In this document: positions 24,445-33,269 of the stretch, in pieces
How the letters are laid out: every line of letters starts with the position of its first letter
How positions within the stretch are numbered: position 1 is the stretch's first letter
Program-made: the position numbers and the translations under genes
From: Streptomyces tardus
Lineage (GTDB): Bacteria > Actinomycetota > Actinomycetes > Streptomycetales > Streptomycetaceae
NCBI RefSeq assembly: GCF_018101125.2
Contig: NZ_JAELVF020000001.1
Location: forward strand, 4,761,264 to 4,825,263
Direction: 5' to 3'
DNA: 64,000 nt
Notes under the pieces: generated by a model
Seen by the model: the letters and a program-made list of their open reading frames with translations, nothing else
Told to the model about the DNA's origin: nothing
Databases searched by the model: none

Positions 24445-26115
24445 TCAGAGCCCGTACTCGTCGGGCTTGCCCGGCGTGGCGCCCTGCACCTGTCCGCTGA
24501 GGAACTGGGAACGCGCGCCGAACTTCTCCGTGGCGACGCCGTTCTCGGCGAGCACCTTCATCGCGGCCGAATGCACCACCCGCAGCACCGGCGTCGCCGC
24601 GCGCAGCGCGTCGTCCGCCATGAAGCGGTGGCGCCACGGCTTGTCCGCCCAGGAATGGCGCAGCCCGAACGGCTCCGGCAGCGCCAACTTGCCGCCCAGA
24701 TAGTCCAGTACGGGCGGGAACCAGGTCAACGGGGCCCGTGCCGCCAGCCGTACGACCTCCTTGGCGTCCACCAGCGGCAGCGGCACGCTCTTGGTCTCCC
24801 AGAACTTGACCGTCTTCGACACCTGCTTGGACTTGGGTGACGGCTTCGTGGTGAAGAGCGGGTGCACCGGACCCAGCGCGTGACCGGTGACCTCGATGCG
24901 CAGCGTGTGGTGCAGGACGGTGACAGTGATGAGCAGCGTCAGCACCAACTGCCCGTCCCACAGGACGAACTGGACGCCCAGGTAGTGGCGGTTGCCGCTG
25001 CCGAACTGCTGCTCGTTGCAGATGCGCTGGATCTCGTGGTCGCGCACCTGGAAGGACGAGACCTCCTGGCCCTCCGGCCTGGACACCCCCTTCGCACCCT
25101 CGGGCACCGGCGAGACGACCCAGTGGCGTATCGACGGGGTCGGGAACCCGCCGGTGTGCAGCGGTCCGCGCTCCAGCATCCGCAACTGGTCGTGGATGGA
25201 CTGGATGACGTCCCAGCTGCGGAACGGGTTGATCTCGTCGACACCCGCGGCCGGGGTCAGCTCCTCGGCGAGCTGCCAGCTGCCCCAGCGGGTGCCCATC
25301 CCGAGTATCCCCTTGGGGCCCGCGTAGAAGACGATGTTGCTGTTCTGCTCGGCGGCGAGCTTGACCAGCGCCTTGCGCAGCCGCTCGGCCTCCTCGTCGT
25401 TGGGGTCCTGCGGAACGGCCTCGGGGATGCGCGCGCCCGGGCCGCCGCCCGAGAGCAACCCGCTCCAGAACTCCCGCAGATCGCGGGCGTACCGCTCGCT
25501 GATCCGTTTGGCCAGGAACCAGCCGAGTATCGGGGCCACGAACATGACCCGCAGATAGATGGCCAGCACGCCGTTCACCGGAAGCTGGATGGCGGCGAGG
25601 ATCACCACACCGGCCAGCAGCGCGAGCGCCGCGAAGCCGATCGCTCCGGCGCGCTTGTCCTGCGCACCGGCCAGCCAGCGGCGCAGCTGGAAGCCGAGCA
25701 GCCAGATCAGCACACCGGGCAGGAAGAGAACGCCGAGAAGCATCATCACCGCGGTCAGCCGGGCGTCCCTGGCCTTGCGGATACGGCTGGCGGCCAGACA
25801 GTGGTCGACGATGACCTGTGGATCGGTGCCGAAGGACTGGATGAGCGGCGCCCTGGCGCCGCCGAGCATACGGACCTGCACCGCGCGGGCGTACGCCTCA
25901 CCCAGATTGGGCTCGAACAGTGAGAGCTTGGGCGGCTTGACCGCGGCGGCGTCGTTGGCGTCGACCAGCTTCTGCACCGGGAAGTCCTGATACGCCGCGG
26001 AGGCGAGCGCCTGCGTCACGGCGGTCTGCCCGGAGGAACCGGACAGGGGAATCTGGGCGCCAGGGCTGAAGTCCACCTCCACGCCCTGCTGCTTGCCGTC
26101 GTCGAATCCTGCCAC
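24445..26115 (-). CDS. Multi-pass membrane protein of unknown function
   Basis: 556 residues. A soluble N-terminal part (1-110) is followed by three or four transmembrane helices (about 118-140, 157-180, 183-205), a long cytosolic domain (205-380) with VFYAGPKGILGMGTRWG, another hydrophobic segment (about 388-405) and a soluble C-terminus. No enzymatic motif is recognised. The GTG start at 26115 is the first with protein-like sequence after it. It is convergent with the HIT gene and divergent from pgsA. I cannot assign a family; the length and clean codon use say it is a real gene. Confidence 0.8.
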   Translation of the reverse strand: MAGFDDGKQQGVEVDFSPGAQIPLSGSSGQTAVTQALASAAYQDFPVQKLVDANDAAAVKPPKLSLFEPNLGEAYARAVQVRMLGGARAPLIQSFGTDPQVIVDHCLAASRIRKARDARLTAVMMLLGVLFLPGVLIWLLGFQLRRWLAGAQDKRAGAIGFAALALLAGVVILAAIQLPVNGVLAIYLRVMFVAPILGWFLAKRISERYARDLREFWSGLLSGGGPGARIPEAVPQDPNDEEAERLRKALVKLAAEQNSNIVFYAGPKGILGMGTRWGSWQLAEELTPAAGVDEINPFRSWDVIQSIHDQLRMLERGPLHTGGFPTPSIRHWVVSPVPEGAKGVSRPEGQEVSSFQVRDHEIQRICNEQQFGSGNRHYLGVQFVLWDGQLVLTLLITVTVLHHTLRIEVTGHALGPVHPLFTTKPSPKSKQVSKTVKFWETKSVPLPLVDAKEVVRLAARAPLTWFPPVLDYLGGKLALPEPFGLRHSWADKPWRHRFMADDALRAATPVLRVVHSAAMKVLAENGVATEKFGARSQFLSGQVQGATPGKPDEYGL

Positions 26116-26499
26116 CTGGAGCCCCCAACATTGTCCGCGCGTCCGCACCCAGCCAGTTCCCAACCCGGGGGTGTCGCACACATCCTGCCGGACCGTCAGG
26201 GTATCGACGCATCCGCTTGTGCTGCCGGGCTTCGCGAAACCCGGCAGTGGAAGGCGGGTGTGCGGCGGGCCGCGGGGAGCCGGTCGGTGCGGTGAGTGGT
26301 CCGGCTCAGGCAGCGCCGCTGCACCCCGGTGACGAACCGGACGCCCGGGGACGTCCTGGTGGGCGCCGGTACGGGGCACACACCCCGCGCCCGCGGGCGG
26401 CCGGAGGCGATCCGCCAGCAGCGCGCGGGCGGGCGCTGGCTACGATGGGCCACCCGGCGGCCCACTGCCACCGGGCAGAACCAACACTCCGGGACAACG
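26116..26499. other. Divergent gap upstream of pgsA
   Basis: 384 bp without a gene. A -10-like TACGAT at 26441-26446 fits a promoter for pgsA. Nothing else stands out. Confidence 0.5.
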
Positions 26500-27294
26500 A
26501 TGCTGAACAAGTACGCGCGTGCGTTCTTCACGCGTGTCTTCACGCCACTCGCCGCGCTGCTGCTGCGGCTGGGAGTCAGCCCTGACGCGGTCACCCTGAT
26601 CGGGACCGGCGGGGTGGTCGCCGGAGCGCTCGTCTTCTATCCGCAGGGCGCCTTCTTCTGGGGCACCGTGGCGATCACCGTCTTCGTGTTCTCGGACATG
26701 CTCGACGGCAACATGGCCAGGCAGTCGGGCAAGTCGACCCGCTGGGGCGCCTTCCTGGACTCCACGCTCGACCGGGTCGCCGACTCGGCGATCTTCGGCG
26801 GCCTCGCGCTCTGGTACGCGGGCCGCGGCGACAGTGTGACGATGTGCGCGGTGGCGATCTTCTGCCTCGCCGGCGGCCAGGTCGTCTCGTACACCAAGGC
26901 GCGCGGCGAGAGCATCGGGCTGCCCGTCAACGTCAACGGACTCGTGGAGCGTTCCGAACGCCTGGTGATCACCCTGGTGTGCACGGGACTTGCCGGCTTC
27001 GAGACGTTCGGCGTGCCCTACATCGAGGTGCTGCTGCCCGCCGCGCTGTGGGTGGTCGCCGCAGGCAGCTGCGTCACCCTCGCCCAGCGAGTGGTCACCG
27101 TACGCCGCGAGGCCGAGTCCGCGGACGCGGCCCAGGCGCGGGCGGAGAGCGGGGACGCAGCGGCGCAGGAGCGCGAGGCACCGCAGCACGAGACGCAGCA
27201 CCGCGAGACGCAGCACCGCACGGGGACGGGGACAAACGGGGCGCGGCGCCGGGCCGCGAAGCCCGACGCAGACCGGGGGAGTGGCACCGCGTGA
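26500..27294 (+). CDS. pgsA: Phosphatidylinositol phosphate synthase (CDP-alcohol phosphatidyltransferase)
   Basis: A 264-residue membrane enzyme joining CDP-diacylglycerol to inositol phosphate, the entry to phosphatidylinositol mannosides. The CDP-alcohol motif is complete: D66, D69, G70, A73, R74, G83, D87, D91. About six transmembrane helices are followed by a hydrophilic tail with QHETQHRETQHR repeats. It overlaps the acyltransferase gene by four bases. Position with patA and pimA separates it from other PgsA paralogues such as phosphatidylglycerophosphate synthase. Confidence 0.92.
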   Translation: MLNKYARAFFTRVFTPLAALLLRLGVSPDAVTLIGTGGVVAGALVFYPQGAFFWGTVAITVFVFSDMLDGNMARQSGKSTRWGAFLDSTLDRVADSAIFGGLALWYAGRGDSVTMCAVAIFCLAGGQVVSYTKARGESIGLPVNVNGLVERSERLVITLVCTGLAGFETFGVPYIEVLLPAALWVVAAGSCVTLAQRVVTVRREAESADAAQARAESGDAAAQEREAPQHETQHRETQHRTGTGTNGARRRAAKPDADRGSGTA

Positions 27295-28343
27295 AGGAAC
27301 GTCTGACCGACAGCCTGTACGGACTCGGCTGGAGCGTCGTCAAACGCCTCCCCGAACGCACCGCTGTCCGGCTGGGGGAGCGCGTCGCCGACCGTACCTG
27401 GAAGAAGCGCGGCAAGGGCGTCACCCAGCTGGAGCGCAACCTGGCGCGGGTGCGCCCCGAAACGGGGGAGCAGGAGCTGCGCGAGCTCTCCAGGACCGGG
27501 ATGCGCTCGTATCTGCGGTACTGGATGGAGTCCTTCCGGCTGCCGGCCTGGAGCCAGGAGCGCATCGCCCGCAGTGTCCACATCCACGAACTGCACCACC
27601 TCACCGACGCCCACGCCGAGGGCCGCGGCGCCGTACTGGCACTGCCGCACATGGCCAACTGGGACCTCGCGGGCGCCTGGCTCGCCACCCACAAGAACAT
27701 CCCGTTCGTCACGGTCGCCGAGCGGCTGAAGCCCGAGACCCTCTACGACCGCTTCGTCGCCTACCGCGAGGGCCTGGGCATGGAGGTGCTGCCGCACCAG
27801 GGCGGCGCCGCCTTCGGCGTCCTGGCACGGCGGATGCGTGCGGGCGGGGTGGCGGCGCTGGTGGCCGACCGCGACCTGTCCTCCTCGGGCATCGAGGTCC
27901 GGTTCTTCGGCGAGACCGCGCGGATGCCCGCAGGCCCCGCGCTGCTGGCGCTCCAGACCGGCGCGGTGCTGCTGCCGGTCAACCTCTGGTTCGACGGCAC
28001 CGAGGTGATGAAGGGCCGGGTGCACCCGCCGGTGGAGGTGCCCGAGACCGGCACCCGTGCGGAGAAGGCGGCGGCGATGACGCAGTCGATGGCTGACGGG
28101 TTCGCCGTCGGTATCGCCGAGCACCCCGAGGACTGGCACATGCTTCAGCGGCTGTGGGCGGCCGACCTGGGGCGCCGCCGTACCTCCGAGGGCGGGCCCG
28201 CTGCGGCCGGCCCCGAGCCGGCGGACCCTGTTGCGTCGGACCGCGAGACGTCGGACCGCGAGACGTCGGACCGCGAGACGCCCGACCGCGAGATGCCCGA
28301 CCGTGAGGCGCGGCCTTCCGGGGCCGAGAGGGAGCTGCCGTGA
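27291..28343 (+). CDS. patA: Phosphatidylinositol mannoside acyltransferase (PatA-like)
   Basis: A 350-residue acyltransferase of the LpxL/HtrB fold that acylates the first mannose of PIM at the membrane's inner face. The catalytic HX4D is H120-MANW-D125. Residues to about 290 are the enzyme; the Asp/Glu/Arg-rich tail has five copies of a five-residue repeat (SDRET, PDREM). The GTG start overlaps pgsA by four bases and its stop overlaps pimA by four, so the three are one coupled operon. Confidence 0.9.
   Translation: MKERLTDSLYGLGWSVVKRLPERTAVRLGERVADRTWKKRGKGVTQLERNLARVRPETGEQELRELSRTGMRSYLRYWMESFRLPAWSQERIARSVHIHELHHLTDAHAEGRGAVLALPHMANWDLAGAWLATHKNIPFVTVAERLKPETLYDRFVAYREGLGMEVLPHQGGAAFGVLARRMRAGGVAALVADRDLSSSGIEVRFFGETARMPAGPALLALQTGAVLLPVNLWFDGTEVMKGRVHPPVEVPETGTRAEKAAAMTQSMADGFAVGIAEHPEDWHMLQRLWAADLGRRRTSEGGPAAAGPEPADPVASDRETSDRETSDRETPDREMPDREARPSGAERELP
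28236..28310 (+). repeat. Five 15-bp tandem repeats in patA 3' end
   Basis: Three identical units (TCGGACCGCGAGACG at 28236, 28251, 28266) and two diverged ones (28281, 28296) encode SDRET/PDREM-type repeats. Being in multiples of three they keep frame. Confidence 0.95.
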
Positions 28344-29497
28344 GGATCGGCATCGTCTGCCCCTACTCCTGGGACGTGCCGGGCGGGGTGCAGTTCCACA
28401 TCCGCGACCTCGCGGAGCATCTGATTGCGCTCGGCCACGAGGTCTCCGTGCTCGCCCCCGCCGACGACGGCTCCGTACTGCCGCCGTACGTGGTCTCCGC
28501 CGGCCGGGCGGTGCCGGTGCCGTACAACGGGTCGGTGGCGCGGCTGAACTTCGGTGTCCTGTCGGCCGCCCGCACCCGCCGCTGGGTCAACGAGGGCGAC
28601 TTCGAGGTGCTGCATCTGCACGAGCCGGCCGCACCCTCGTTGGCGCTGCTCGCCTGCTGGGCGGCGCGCGGCCCGATCGTCGCCACCTTCCACACCTCCA
28701 ACCCGCGGTCGCGGGCGATGATGGCCGCCTATCCGATGCTCCAGGCCGCGTTGGAGAAGATCAGCGCCCGTATCGCCGTCAGCGAGTACGCCCGGCGCAC
28801 CCTGGTGGAGCATCTGGGCGGGGACGCGGTGGTGATCCCCAACGGTGTCGACGTCGACTTCTTCGCCGACGCCGAGCCCAAGGCGGAGTGGCAGGGCGGC
28901 ACGATCGGCTTCGTCGGCCGCATCGACGAGTCCCGCAAGGGCCTCCAGGTGCTGATGCGCGCGCTGCCGCGGATTCTGCGCGAACGGCCGGGCACCCGGC
29001 TCCTGGTGGCGGGCCGGGGCGACGAGCAGGAGGCACTGGCGGAGCTGCCGGAGGAGTTCCGCGACCGCGTCGAGTTCCTCGGGATGGTCAGCGACGAGGA
29101 CAAGGCCCGACTGCTGCGCAGCGTGGACGTGTACGTCGCGCCCAACCTCGGCGGGGAGAGCTTCGGCATCATCCTGGTGGAGGCCATGTCGGCGGGTGCA
29201 CCGGTGCTGGCGAGCGATCTGGACGCCTTCGCCCAGGTGCTGGACGGCGGCAGCGCGGGTCAGCTCTTCCGCAACGAGGACGCCGGCGACCTGGCGCGCG
29301 CGGCCGTCGAGCTGCTGGCCCACCCCGAACGGCGCGAGGAGCTCCGCGGGAAGGCCTCCCGCCACGTGCGGCGCTTCGACTGGTCGACGGTGGCAGCCGA
29401 CATCCTGGCCGTGTACGAGACCGTGACGGAGGGCGCCTCGACGGTGGCGGCCGACGAGCGGCCACGCGCGCTGGGCCGCCTGCGCCCGAGGCTCTGA
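28340..29497 (+). CDS. pimA: Phosphatidylinositol alpha-mannosyltransferase PimA
   Basis: A 385-residue GT4-family glycosyltransferase (GT-B fold) transferring the first mannose from GDP-mannose to phosphatidylinositol. It shows the N-terminal PYSWDVPGGVQFHIRDLA, acceptor-domain LHLHEP, donor-domain GFVGRIDESRKGLQ and the E-x7-E motif ESFGIILVEAMSAGAPV. The GTG start overlaps patA. With pgsA and patA it completes the first steps of PIM synthesis. Identity is strong by motif and operon. Confidence 0.95.
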   Translation: MRIGIVCPYSWDVPGGVQFHIRDLAEHLIALGHEVSVLAPADDGSVLPPYVVSAGRAVPVPYNGSVARLNFGVLSAARTRRWVNEGDFEVLHLHEPAAPSLALLACWAARGPIVATFHTSNPRSRAMMAAYPMLQAALEKISARIAVSEYARRTLVEHLGGDAVVIPNGVDVDFFADAEPKAEWQGGTIGFVGRIDESRKGLQVLMRALPRILRERPGTRLLVAGRGDEQEALAELPEEFRDRVEFLGMVSDEDKARLLRSVDVYVAPNLGGESFGIILVEAMSAGAPVLASDLDAFAQVLDGGSAGQLFRNEDAGDLARAAVELLAHPERREELRGKASRHVRRFDWSTVAADILAVYETVTEGASTVAADERPRALGRLRPRL

Positions 29498-29553
29498 AGG
29501 GCGGCGGGCTCCGGTAACCCGGGCGCCGACGGCGCCGGGTACTGTGGCCCGCC

Positions 29554-30099
29554 GTGACCACGTTCTACTGGATCTTCTGGGCTGTCGCGGCGCTCGCGTT
29601 CATCGGTGTCTACCTCAGCTGGACGGCCGGCCGTCTGGACCGGCTGCACACCCGAATCGACGCCGCCCGCGCGGCACTTGACGCGCAATTGCTGCGACGG
29701 GCCTCGGTGGCCCAGGAGTTGGCGACCTCCGGGGTCTTCGACCCCGCCGCCTCGATGGTGCTCTACGACGCGGCGCACCACGCCAGACAGGCCGAGGAGG
29801 ACGGACGCGAGGTCGCCGAGAGCGAGTTGAGCCAGGCGCTGCGTGCGGTCTTCGACGATCGCGAGCAACTGGTCGCGGTGCGGGAGGCGCCCGGCGGCCA
29901 GGAGAGCGCCCGCGAACTCCTCGCCGCCGTGCGGCGCGTGCCCATGGCCCGCCGCTTCCACAACGACGCGGTACGCGCCGTACGGGCGCTGCGCCGCCAC
30001 CGCAAGGTGCGCTGGTTCCGGCTGGCCGGCCACGCGCCGTTCCCGCTGGCGTTCGAGATGGACGACGAACCGCCGGCCGTGCTCGCCGAGCACGGCTGA
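29554..30099 (+). CDS. Membrane-anchored protein with LemA-like helix, unknown function
   Basis: 181 residues. One N-terminal transmembrane helix (about 4-24) is followed by DRLHTRIDAARAALDAQLLRRASVAQELA, which resembles the long first helix of LemA proteins but without the rest of that fold being obvious. TACTGT (29540-29545) lies eight bases before the GTG, so a leaderless transcript is possible. It is 56 bp after pimA. A hairpin at 30261-30277 may end the unit. The role is unknown. Confidence 0.75.
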   Translation: MTTFYWIFWAVAALAFIGVYLSWTAGRLDRLHTRIDAARAALDAQLLRRASVAQELATSGVFDPAASMVLYDAAHHARQAEEDGREVAESELSQALRAVFDDREQLVAVREAPGGQESARELLAAVRRVPMARRFHNDAVRAVRALRRHRKVRWFRLAGHAPFPLAFEMDDEPPAVLAEHG

Positions 30100-30488
30100 G
30101 CGCGGTCGCCGCCGGTCGAGCCGTCGGCGCACGGCTGCGGGCCCCGCGCGTCCGCGGAGCCGGCGCGTCCGTCCGCACCCCGGGCCCGTACGGCCGCGCC
30201 CCTGCCGGTGTGCCGGTTACGTGCCTCGCGGGACCCGGCTCCGCGTACCCCTCGGCGGGCGGGCCCCCCGGGGGCCCACGAGCCGCCGCTCCGCCGCCGC
30301 CGTGCGGTGCGGCCACTTCGAACCGGCTGCGGTCCACCGGTGCGCAATTGGCCCTTTCCCGCGGACGCCCCGGTCGGCTTCCCTCTGAGGTAGCAGTGCA
30401 GGCGGTCCGTCCGGTCCGTCGGCCGCTGCACCGAGCGGACCTACGATGGGTCCGGCCCGCAGGTTTCTTCGTCGAGTGAGGTCACACC
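30100..30488. other. Gap between the LemA-like gene and pdxS
   Basis: 389 bp, non-coding. It holds a GC hairpin GGGCCCC/GGGGCCC (30261-30277) and a -10-like TACGAT (30442-30447) suited to pdxS. Confidence 0.5.
30261..30277 (+). terminator. GC hairpin, possible terminator
   Basis: A 7-bp stem GGGCCCC/GGGGCCC with a 3-nt loop. The call is weak because there is no U-tract. Confidence 0.4.
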
Positions 30489-31406
30489 GTGTCGAGCACG
30501 CCCAACAGCACGTCCGCAGCCGCTCCCGAGACCGGCACCGCCCGCGTGAAGCGCGGCATGGCCGAACAGCTCAAGGGTGGCGTGATCATGGATGTGGTCA
30601 CTCCGGAGCAGGCCAAGATCGCCGAGGACGCGGGCGCGGTCGCCGTCATGGCGCTGGAGCGCGTACCCGCCGACATCCGCAAGGACGGCGGCGTGGCCCG
30701 GATGTCCGACCCGGACATGATCGAGGGCATCATCGGTGCCGTCTCCATCCCGGTGATGGCCAAGTCGCGCATCGGCCACTTCGTCGAGGCCCAGGTGCTG
30801 CAGGCGCTCGGTGTCGACTACATCGACGAGTCGGAGGTCCTCACCCCGGCCGACGAGGTCAACCACAGCGACAAGTTCGCCTTCACCACCCCCTTCGTCT
30901 GCGGCGCCACCAACCTCGGAGAGGCGCTCCGACGGATCGCCGAGGGCGCGGCCATGATCCGCTCCAAGGGCGAGGCCGGTACCGGCAACGTCGTCGAGGC
31001 CGTACGGCACATGCGGCAGATCCGCGGTGAGATCGCCCGCCTCAAGGGCTACGACAACAACGAGCTGTACGCCGCCGCCAAGGACCTGCGCGCCCCCTAC
31101 GAGCTGGTGCGCGAGGTCGCCGAGCTGGGCAAGCTGCCGGTCGTGCTGTTCTCCGCGGGCGGTGTGGCCACCCCCGCCGACGCCGCGCTGATGCGTCAGC
31201 TGGGCGCCGAGGGCGTCTTCGTGGGCTCGGGCATCTTCAAGTCCGGCGACCCGGCCAAGCGTGCCGCCGCCATCGTCAAGGCCACCACCTTCTACGACGA
31301 CCCGAAGGTGATCGCCGACGCCTCCCGCGACCTGGGCGAGGCGATGGTCGGCATCAACTGCGACACCCTCCCGGAGAACGAGCGCTACGCCTCCCGCGGC
31401 TGGTGA
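30489..31406 (+). CDS. pdxS: Pyridoxal 5'-phosphate synthase subunit PdxS
   Basis: A 305-residue (beta/alpha)8 lyase making PLP from ribose 5-phosphate, glyceraldehyde 3-phosphate and ammonia supplied by PdxT. It is among the most conserved proteins: GTARVKRGMAEQLKGGVIMDV, ALERVPADIRKDGGVARM, RSKGEAGTGNVVEAVRHMR, VFVGSGIFKSGDP. The GTG start has GAGTGAGG upstream. pdxT follows after 218 bp rather than directly, but both point the same way. Confidence 0.97.
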   Translation: MSSTPNSTSAAAPETGTARVKRGMAEQLKGGVIMDVVTPEQAKIAEDAGAVAVMALERVPADIRKDGGVARMSDPDMIEGIIGAVSIPVMAKSRIGHFVEAQVLQALGVDYIDESEVLTPADEVNHSDKFAFTTPFVCGATNLGEALRRIAEGAAMIRSKGEAGTGNVVEAVRHMRQIRGEIARLKGYDNNELYAAAKDLRAPYELVREVAELGKLPVVLFSAGGVATPADAALMRQLGAEGVFVGSGIFKSGDPAKRAAAIVKATTFYDDPKVIADASRDLGEAMVGINCDTLPENERYASRGW

Positions 31407-31446
31407 CCCGCGTCCGTACGGCCTGAGCGGCGTACGACCCGAGCGG

Positions 31447-31492
31447 CGCCCGGGCGGTCCGAACTCCTGGCGGAGCGCGGGCCGCCCGGCGC
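31447..31492 (+). terminator. Hairpin between pdxS and pdxT
   Basis: GCGCC(C)GGGCGG pairs with CCGCCCGGCGC around a loop of about 24 nt; one bulged base. It may reduce readthrough into pdxT. Confidence 0.45.
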
Positions 31493-31580
31493 GTGTCCGA
31501 TGCGCCCGGCACCTGCGTGCGCACCGGACGGCGCGGTCCGCCGAGGTGCCCGCCCGGCCGACGACAACCGCAAGCCCGAC

Positions 31581-31616
31581 GTGTCTCCGAACGATGATGT
31601 GTCCCCGAACGATGAG
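31581..31616 (+). repeat. Two 18-bp direct repeats just upstream of pdxT
   Basis: GTGTCTCCGAACGATGAT (31581-31598) is followed at once by GTGTCCCCGAACGATGAG; 16 of 18 match. It ends eight bases before the pdxT start. Confidence 0.95.
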
Positions 31617-31624
31617 GCGACCCT

Positions 31625-32242
31625 GTGAACACCCCAACTCCCCCTGCCGCGCCGGTGATCGGCGTGCTCGCCCTCCAGGGTGACGTGCGTGAGCACCTCG
31701 CTGCGCTGACCGGCGCGGGCGCCGAGGCACGTTCCGTCCGCCGTCCCGAGGAGCTGGCGGTGGTCGAGGGGCTGGTCGTCCCCGGCGGCGAGTCCACCAC
31801 CATCTTCAAGCTGGCACGCATCTTCGACCTGCTCGAACCGCTGCGCGAGCGAGTGCGGTCGGGGATGCCGGCGTACGGATCCTGCGCGGGCATGATCATG
31901 CTCGCGGACAAGATCCTCGACCCCCGCTCCGGTCAGGAGACGGTCGGCGGCATCGACATGATCGTGCGGCGCAACGCCTTCGGCCGGCAGAACGAGTCGT
32001 TCGAGGCGGCCGTCGACATGGCCGGTGTGGACGGCGGGCCGGTGGAGGGCGTCTTCATCCGCGCACCGTGGGTGGAGTCGACCGGTGCGGGGGTAGAGGT
32101 GCTCGCCTCCGTCGAGGGGCACCCGGTCGCCGTGCGGCAGGGGTCGCTGCTGGCCACCTCCTTCCACCCCGAGCTGACCGGCGACCACCGCGTGCACCGG
32201 CTGTTCACCGAGATGGTGCTCTCCGCGCGTCCGCAGAGGTGA
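31625..32242 (+). CDS. pdxT: Pyridoxal 5'-phosphate synthase glutaminase PdxT
   Basis: A 205-residue class I glutamine amidotransferase that feeds ammonia to PdxS. Motifs are VIGVLALQGDVREH, GGEST, nucleophile cysteine in YGSCAGMI and the His-Glu pair in SFHPELTGD. Its length is normal. The GTG start follows a tandem 18-bp repeat rather than a clear ribosome-binding site (GAGGCGACCCT is the best candidate). Confidence 0.96.
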   Translation: MNTPTPPAAPVIGVLALQGDVREHLAALTGAGAEARSVRRPEELAVVEGLVVPGGESTTIFKLARIFDLLEPLRERVRSGMPAYGSCAGMIMLADKILDPRSGQETVGGIDMIVRRNAFGRQNESFEAAVDMAGVDGGPVEGVFIRAPWVESTGAGVEVLASVEGHPVAVRQGSLLATSFHPELTGDHRVHRLFTEMVLSARPQR

Positions 32243-32307
32243 CAAGACAGCTCGTATCCGGTGATTCCGGTCCTCGGCGGGCCGCGGGGACGGCCGCGGC
32301 GTGACGG

Positions 32308-32313
32308 TAGGAT
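32308..32313 (+). promoter_or_regulatory. Candidate -10 box for yebC
   Basis: TAGGAT, 41 bp before the yebC GTG; no good -35. Confidence 0.35.
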
Positions 32314-32354
32314 CGAGCGCACTGTTTCTGTAGGTGACATCGAAGGAGCCAGGC

Positions 32355-33107
32355 GTGTCCGGCCACTCCAAGTGGGCAACCACCAAGCACAAGAAGGCCG
32401 TGATCGATGCCAAGCGCGGCAAGCTCTTCGCCAAACTGATCAAGAACGTCGAGGTCGCGGCCCGGATGGGCGGCGCCGACATCGAGGGCAACCCGACGCT
32501 CTACGACGCGATCCAGAAGGCCAAGAAGCAGTCGGTTCCGAACAAGAACATCGACAGTGCGGTCAAGCGCGGTGCCGGTCTTGAGGCGGGCGGAGCCGAC
32601 TACGAGACGATCATGTACGAGGGCTACGGCCCCAACGGTGTCGCGGTGCTCATCGAGTGCCTCACCGACAACCGCAACCGTGCCGCCTCCGACGTGCGCG
32701 TCGCCATGACCCGCAACGGGGGTTCCATGGCCGACCCGGGCTCGGTCTCGTACATGTTCACCCGCAAGGGCGTCATCATCGTGCCCAAGGGGGAGCTGAG
32801 CGAGGACGACGTCCTCGGCGCGGTGCTGGAGGCAGGGGTCGAGGAGGTCAACGACCTCGGCGAGTCCTTCGAGGTGCTGAGCGAGGCCACCGATCTGGTG
32901 CAGGTCCGCACCGCGCTCCAGGAGGCCGGGATCGACTACGACTCGGCCGACTCCAGCTTCGTCCCCTCCGTGCAGGTGGAGCTGGAGGAGGAGGGCGCCA
33001 GGAGGATCTTCAAGCTGATCGACGCCCTCGAGGACAGCGACGACGTGCAGAACGTCTTCGCCAACTTCGACGTCTCCGACGAGGTCATGGCCCAGGTCGA
33101 CGCCTGA
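32355..33107 (+). CDS. yebC: YebC/PmpR family protein
   Basis: 250 residues with the invariant start MSGHSKWATTKHKKAVIDA and the acidic LSEDDVLGAVLEAGVEEV region. Family members were called transcriptional regulators; recent work on the family also links them to ribosomes stalled at proline-rich stretches. AAGGAG (32343-32348) supports the GTG. It lies directly upstream of ruvCAB, the common actinobacterial arrangement, but the ruv operon has its own damage promoter. Confidence 0.95.
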   Translation: MSGHSKWATTKHKKAVIDAKRGKLFAKLIKNVEVAARMGGADIEGNPTLYDAIQKAKKQSVPNKNIDSAVKRGAGLEAGGADYETIMYEGYGPNGVAVLIECLTDNRNRAASDVRVAMTRNGGSMADPGSVSYMFTRKGVIIVPKGELSEDDVLGAVLEAGVEEVNDLGESFEVLSEATDLVQVRTALQEAGIDYDSADSSFVPSVQVELEEEGARRIFKLIDALEDSDDVQNVFANFDVSDEVMAQVDA

Positions 33108-33194
33108 GGCACGGGCGCGGCCGGCTCTCCGGCCGAGCGCGCCAACTCCCGGTCGGGCCGGGCGGGATGACACACCCGCACCGGCCCGTCGGTG

Positions 33195-33217
33195 TTGTCA
33201 GTGTCGGCCGGTAGCCT
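33195..33217 (+). promoter_or_regulatory. RecA-independent DNA-damage (PafBC-type) promoter of ruvCAB
   Basis: TTGTCAGTG (33195-33203), eight-base spacer, TAGCCT (33212-33217). This is an exact match to the mycobacterial damage promoter tTGTCRgtg-N8-TAnnnT, attributed to the PafBC activator. The ruvC start is 53 bp downstream. Confidence 0.85.
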
Positions 33218-33269
33218 GCCGAACAGCCGGCGGCCGGACGGGCGGCCGTGGACGACAGGGGAGGGCATC

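Noticed and set aside
33195..33200. TTGTCA as a normal -35 with TAGCCT as -10
   Set aside because: The spacer would be 11 bp, too short for a standard promoter; the damage-promoter arrangement fits exactly instead.
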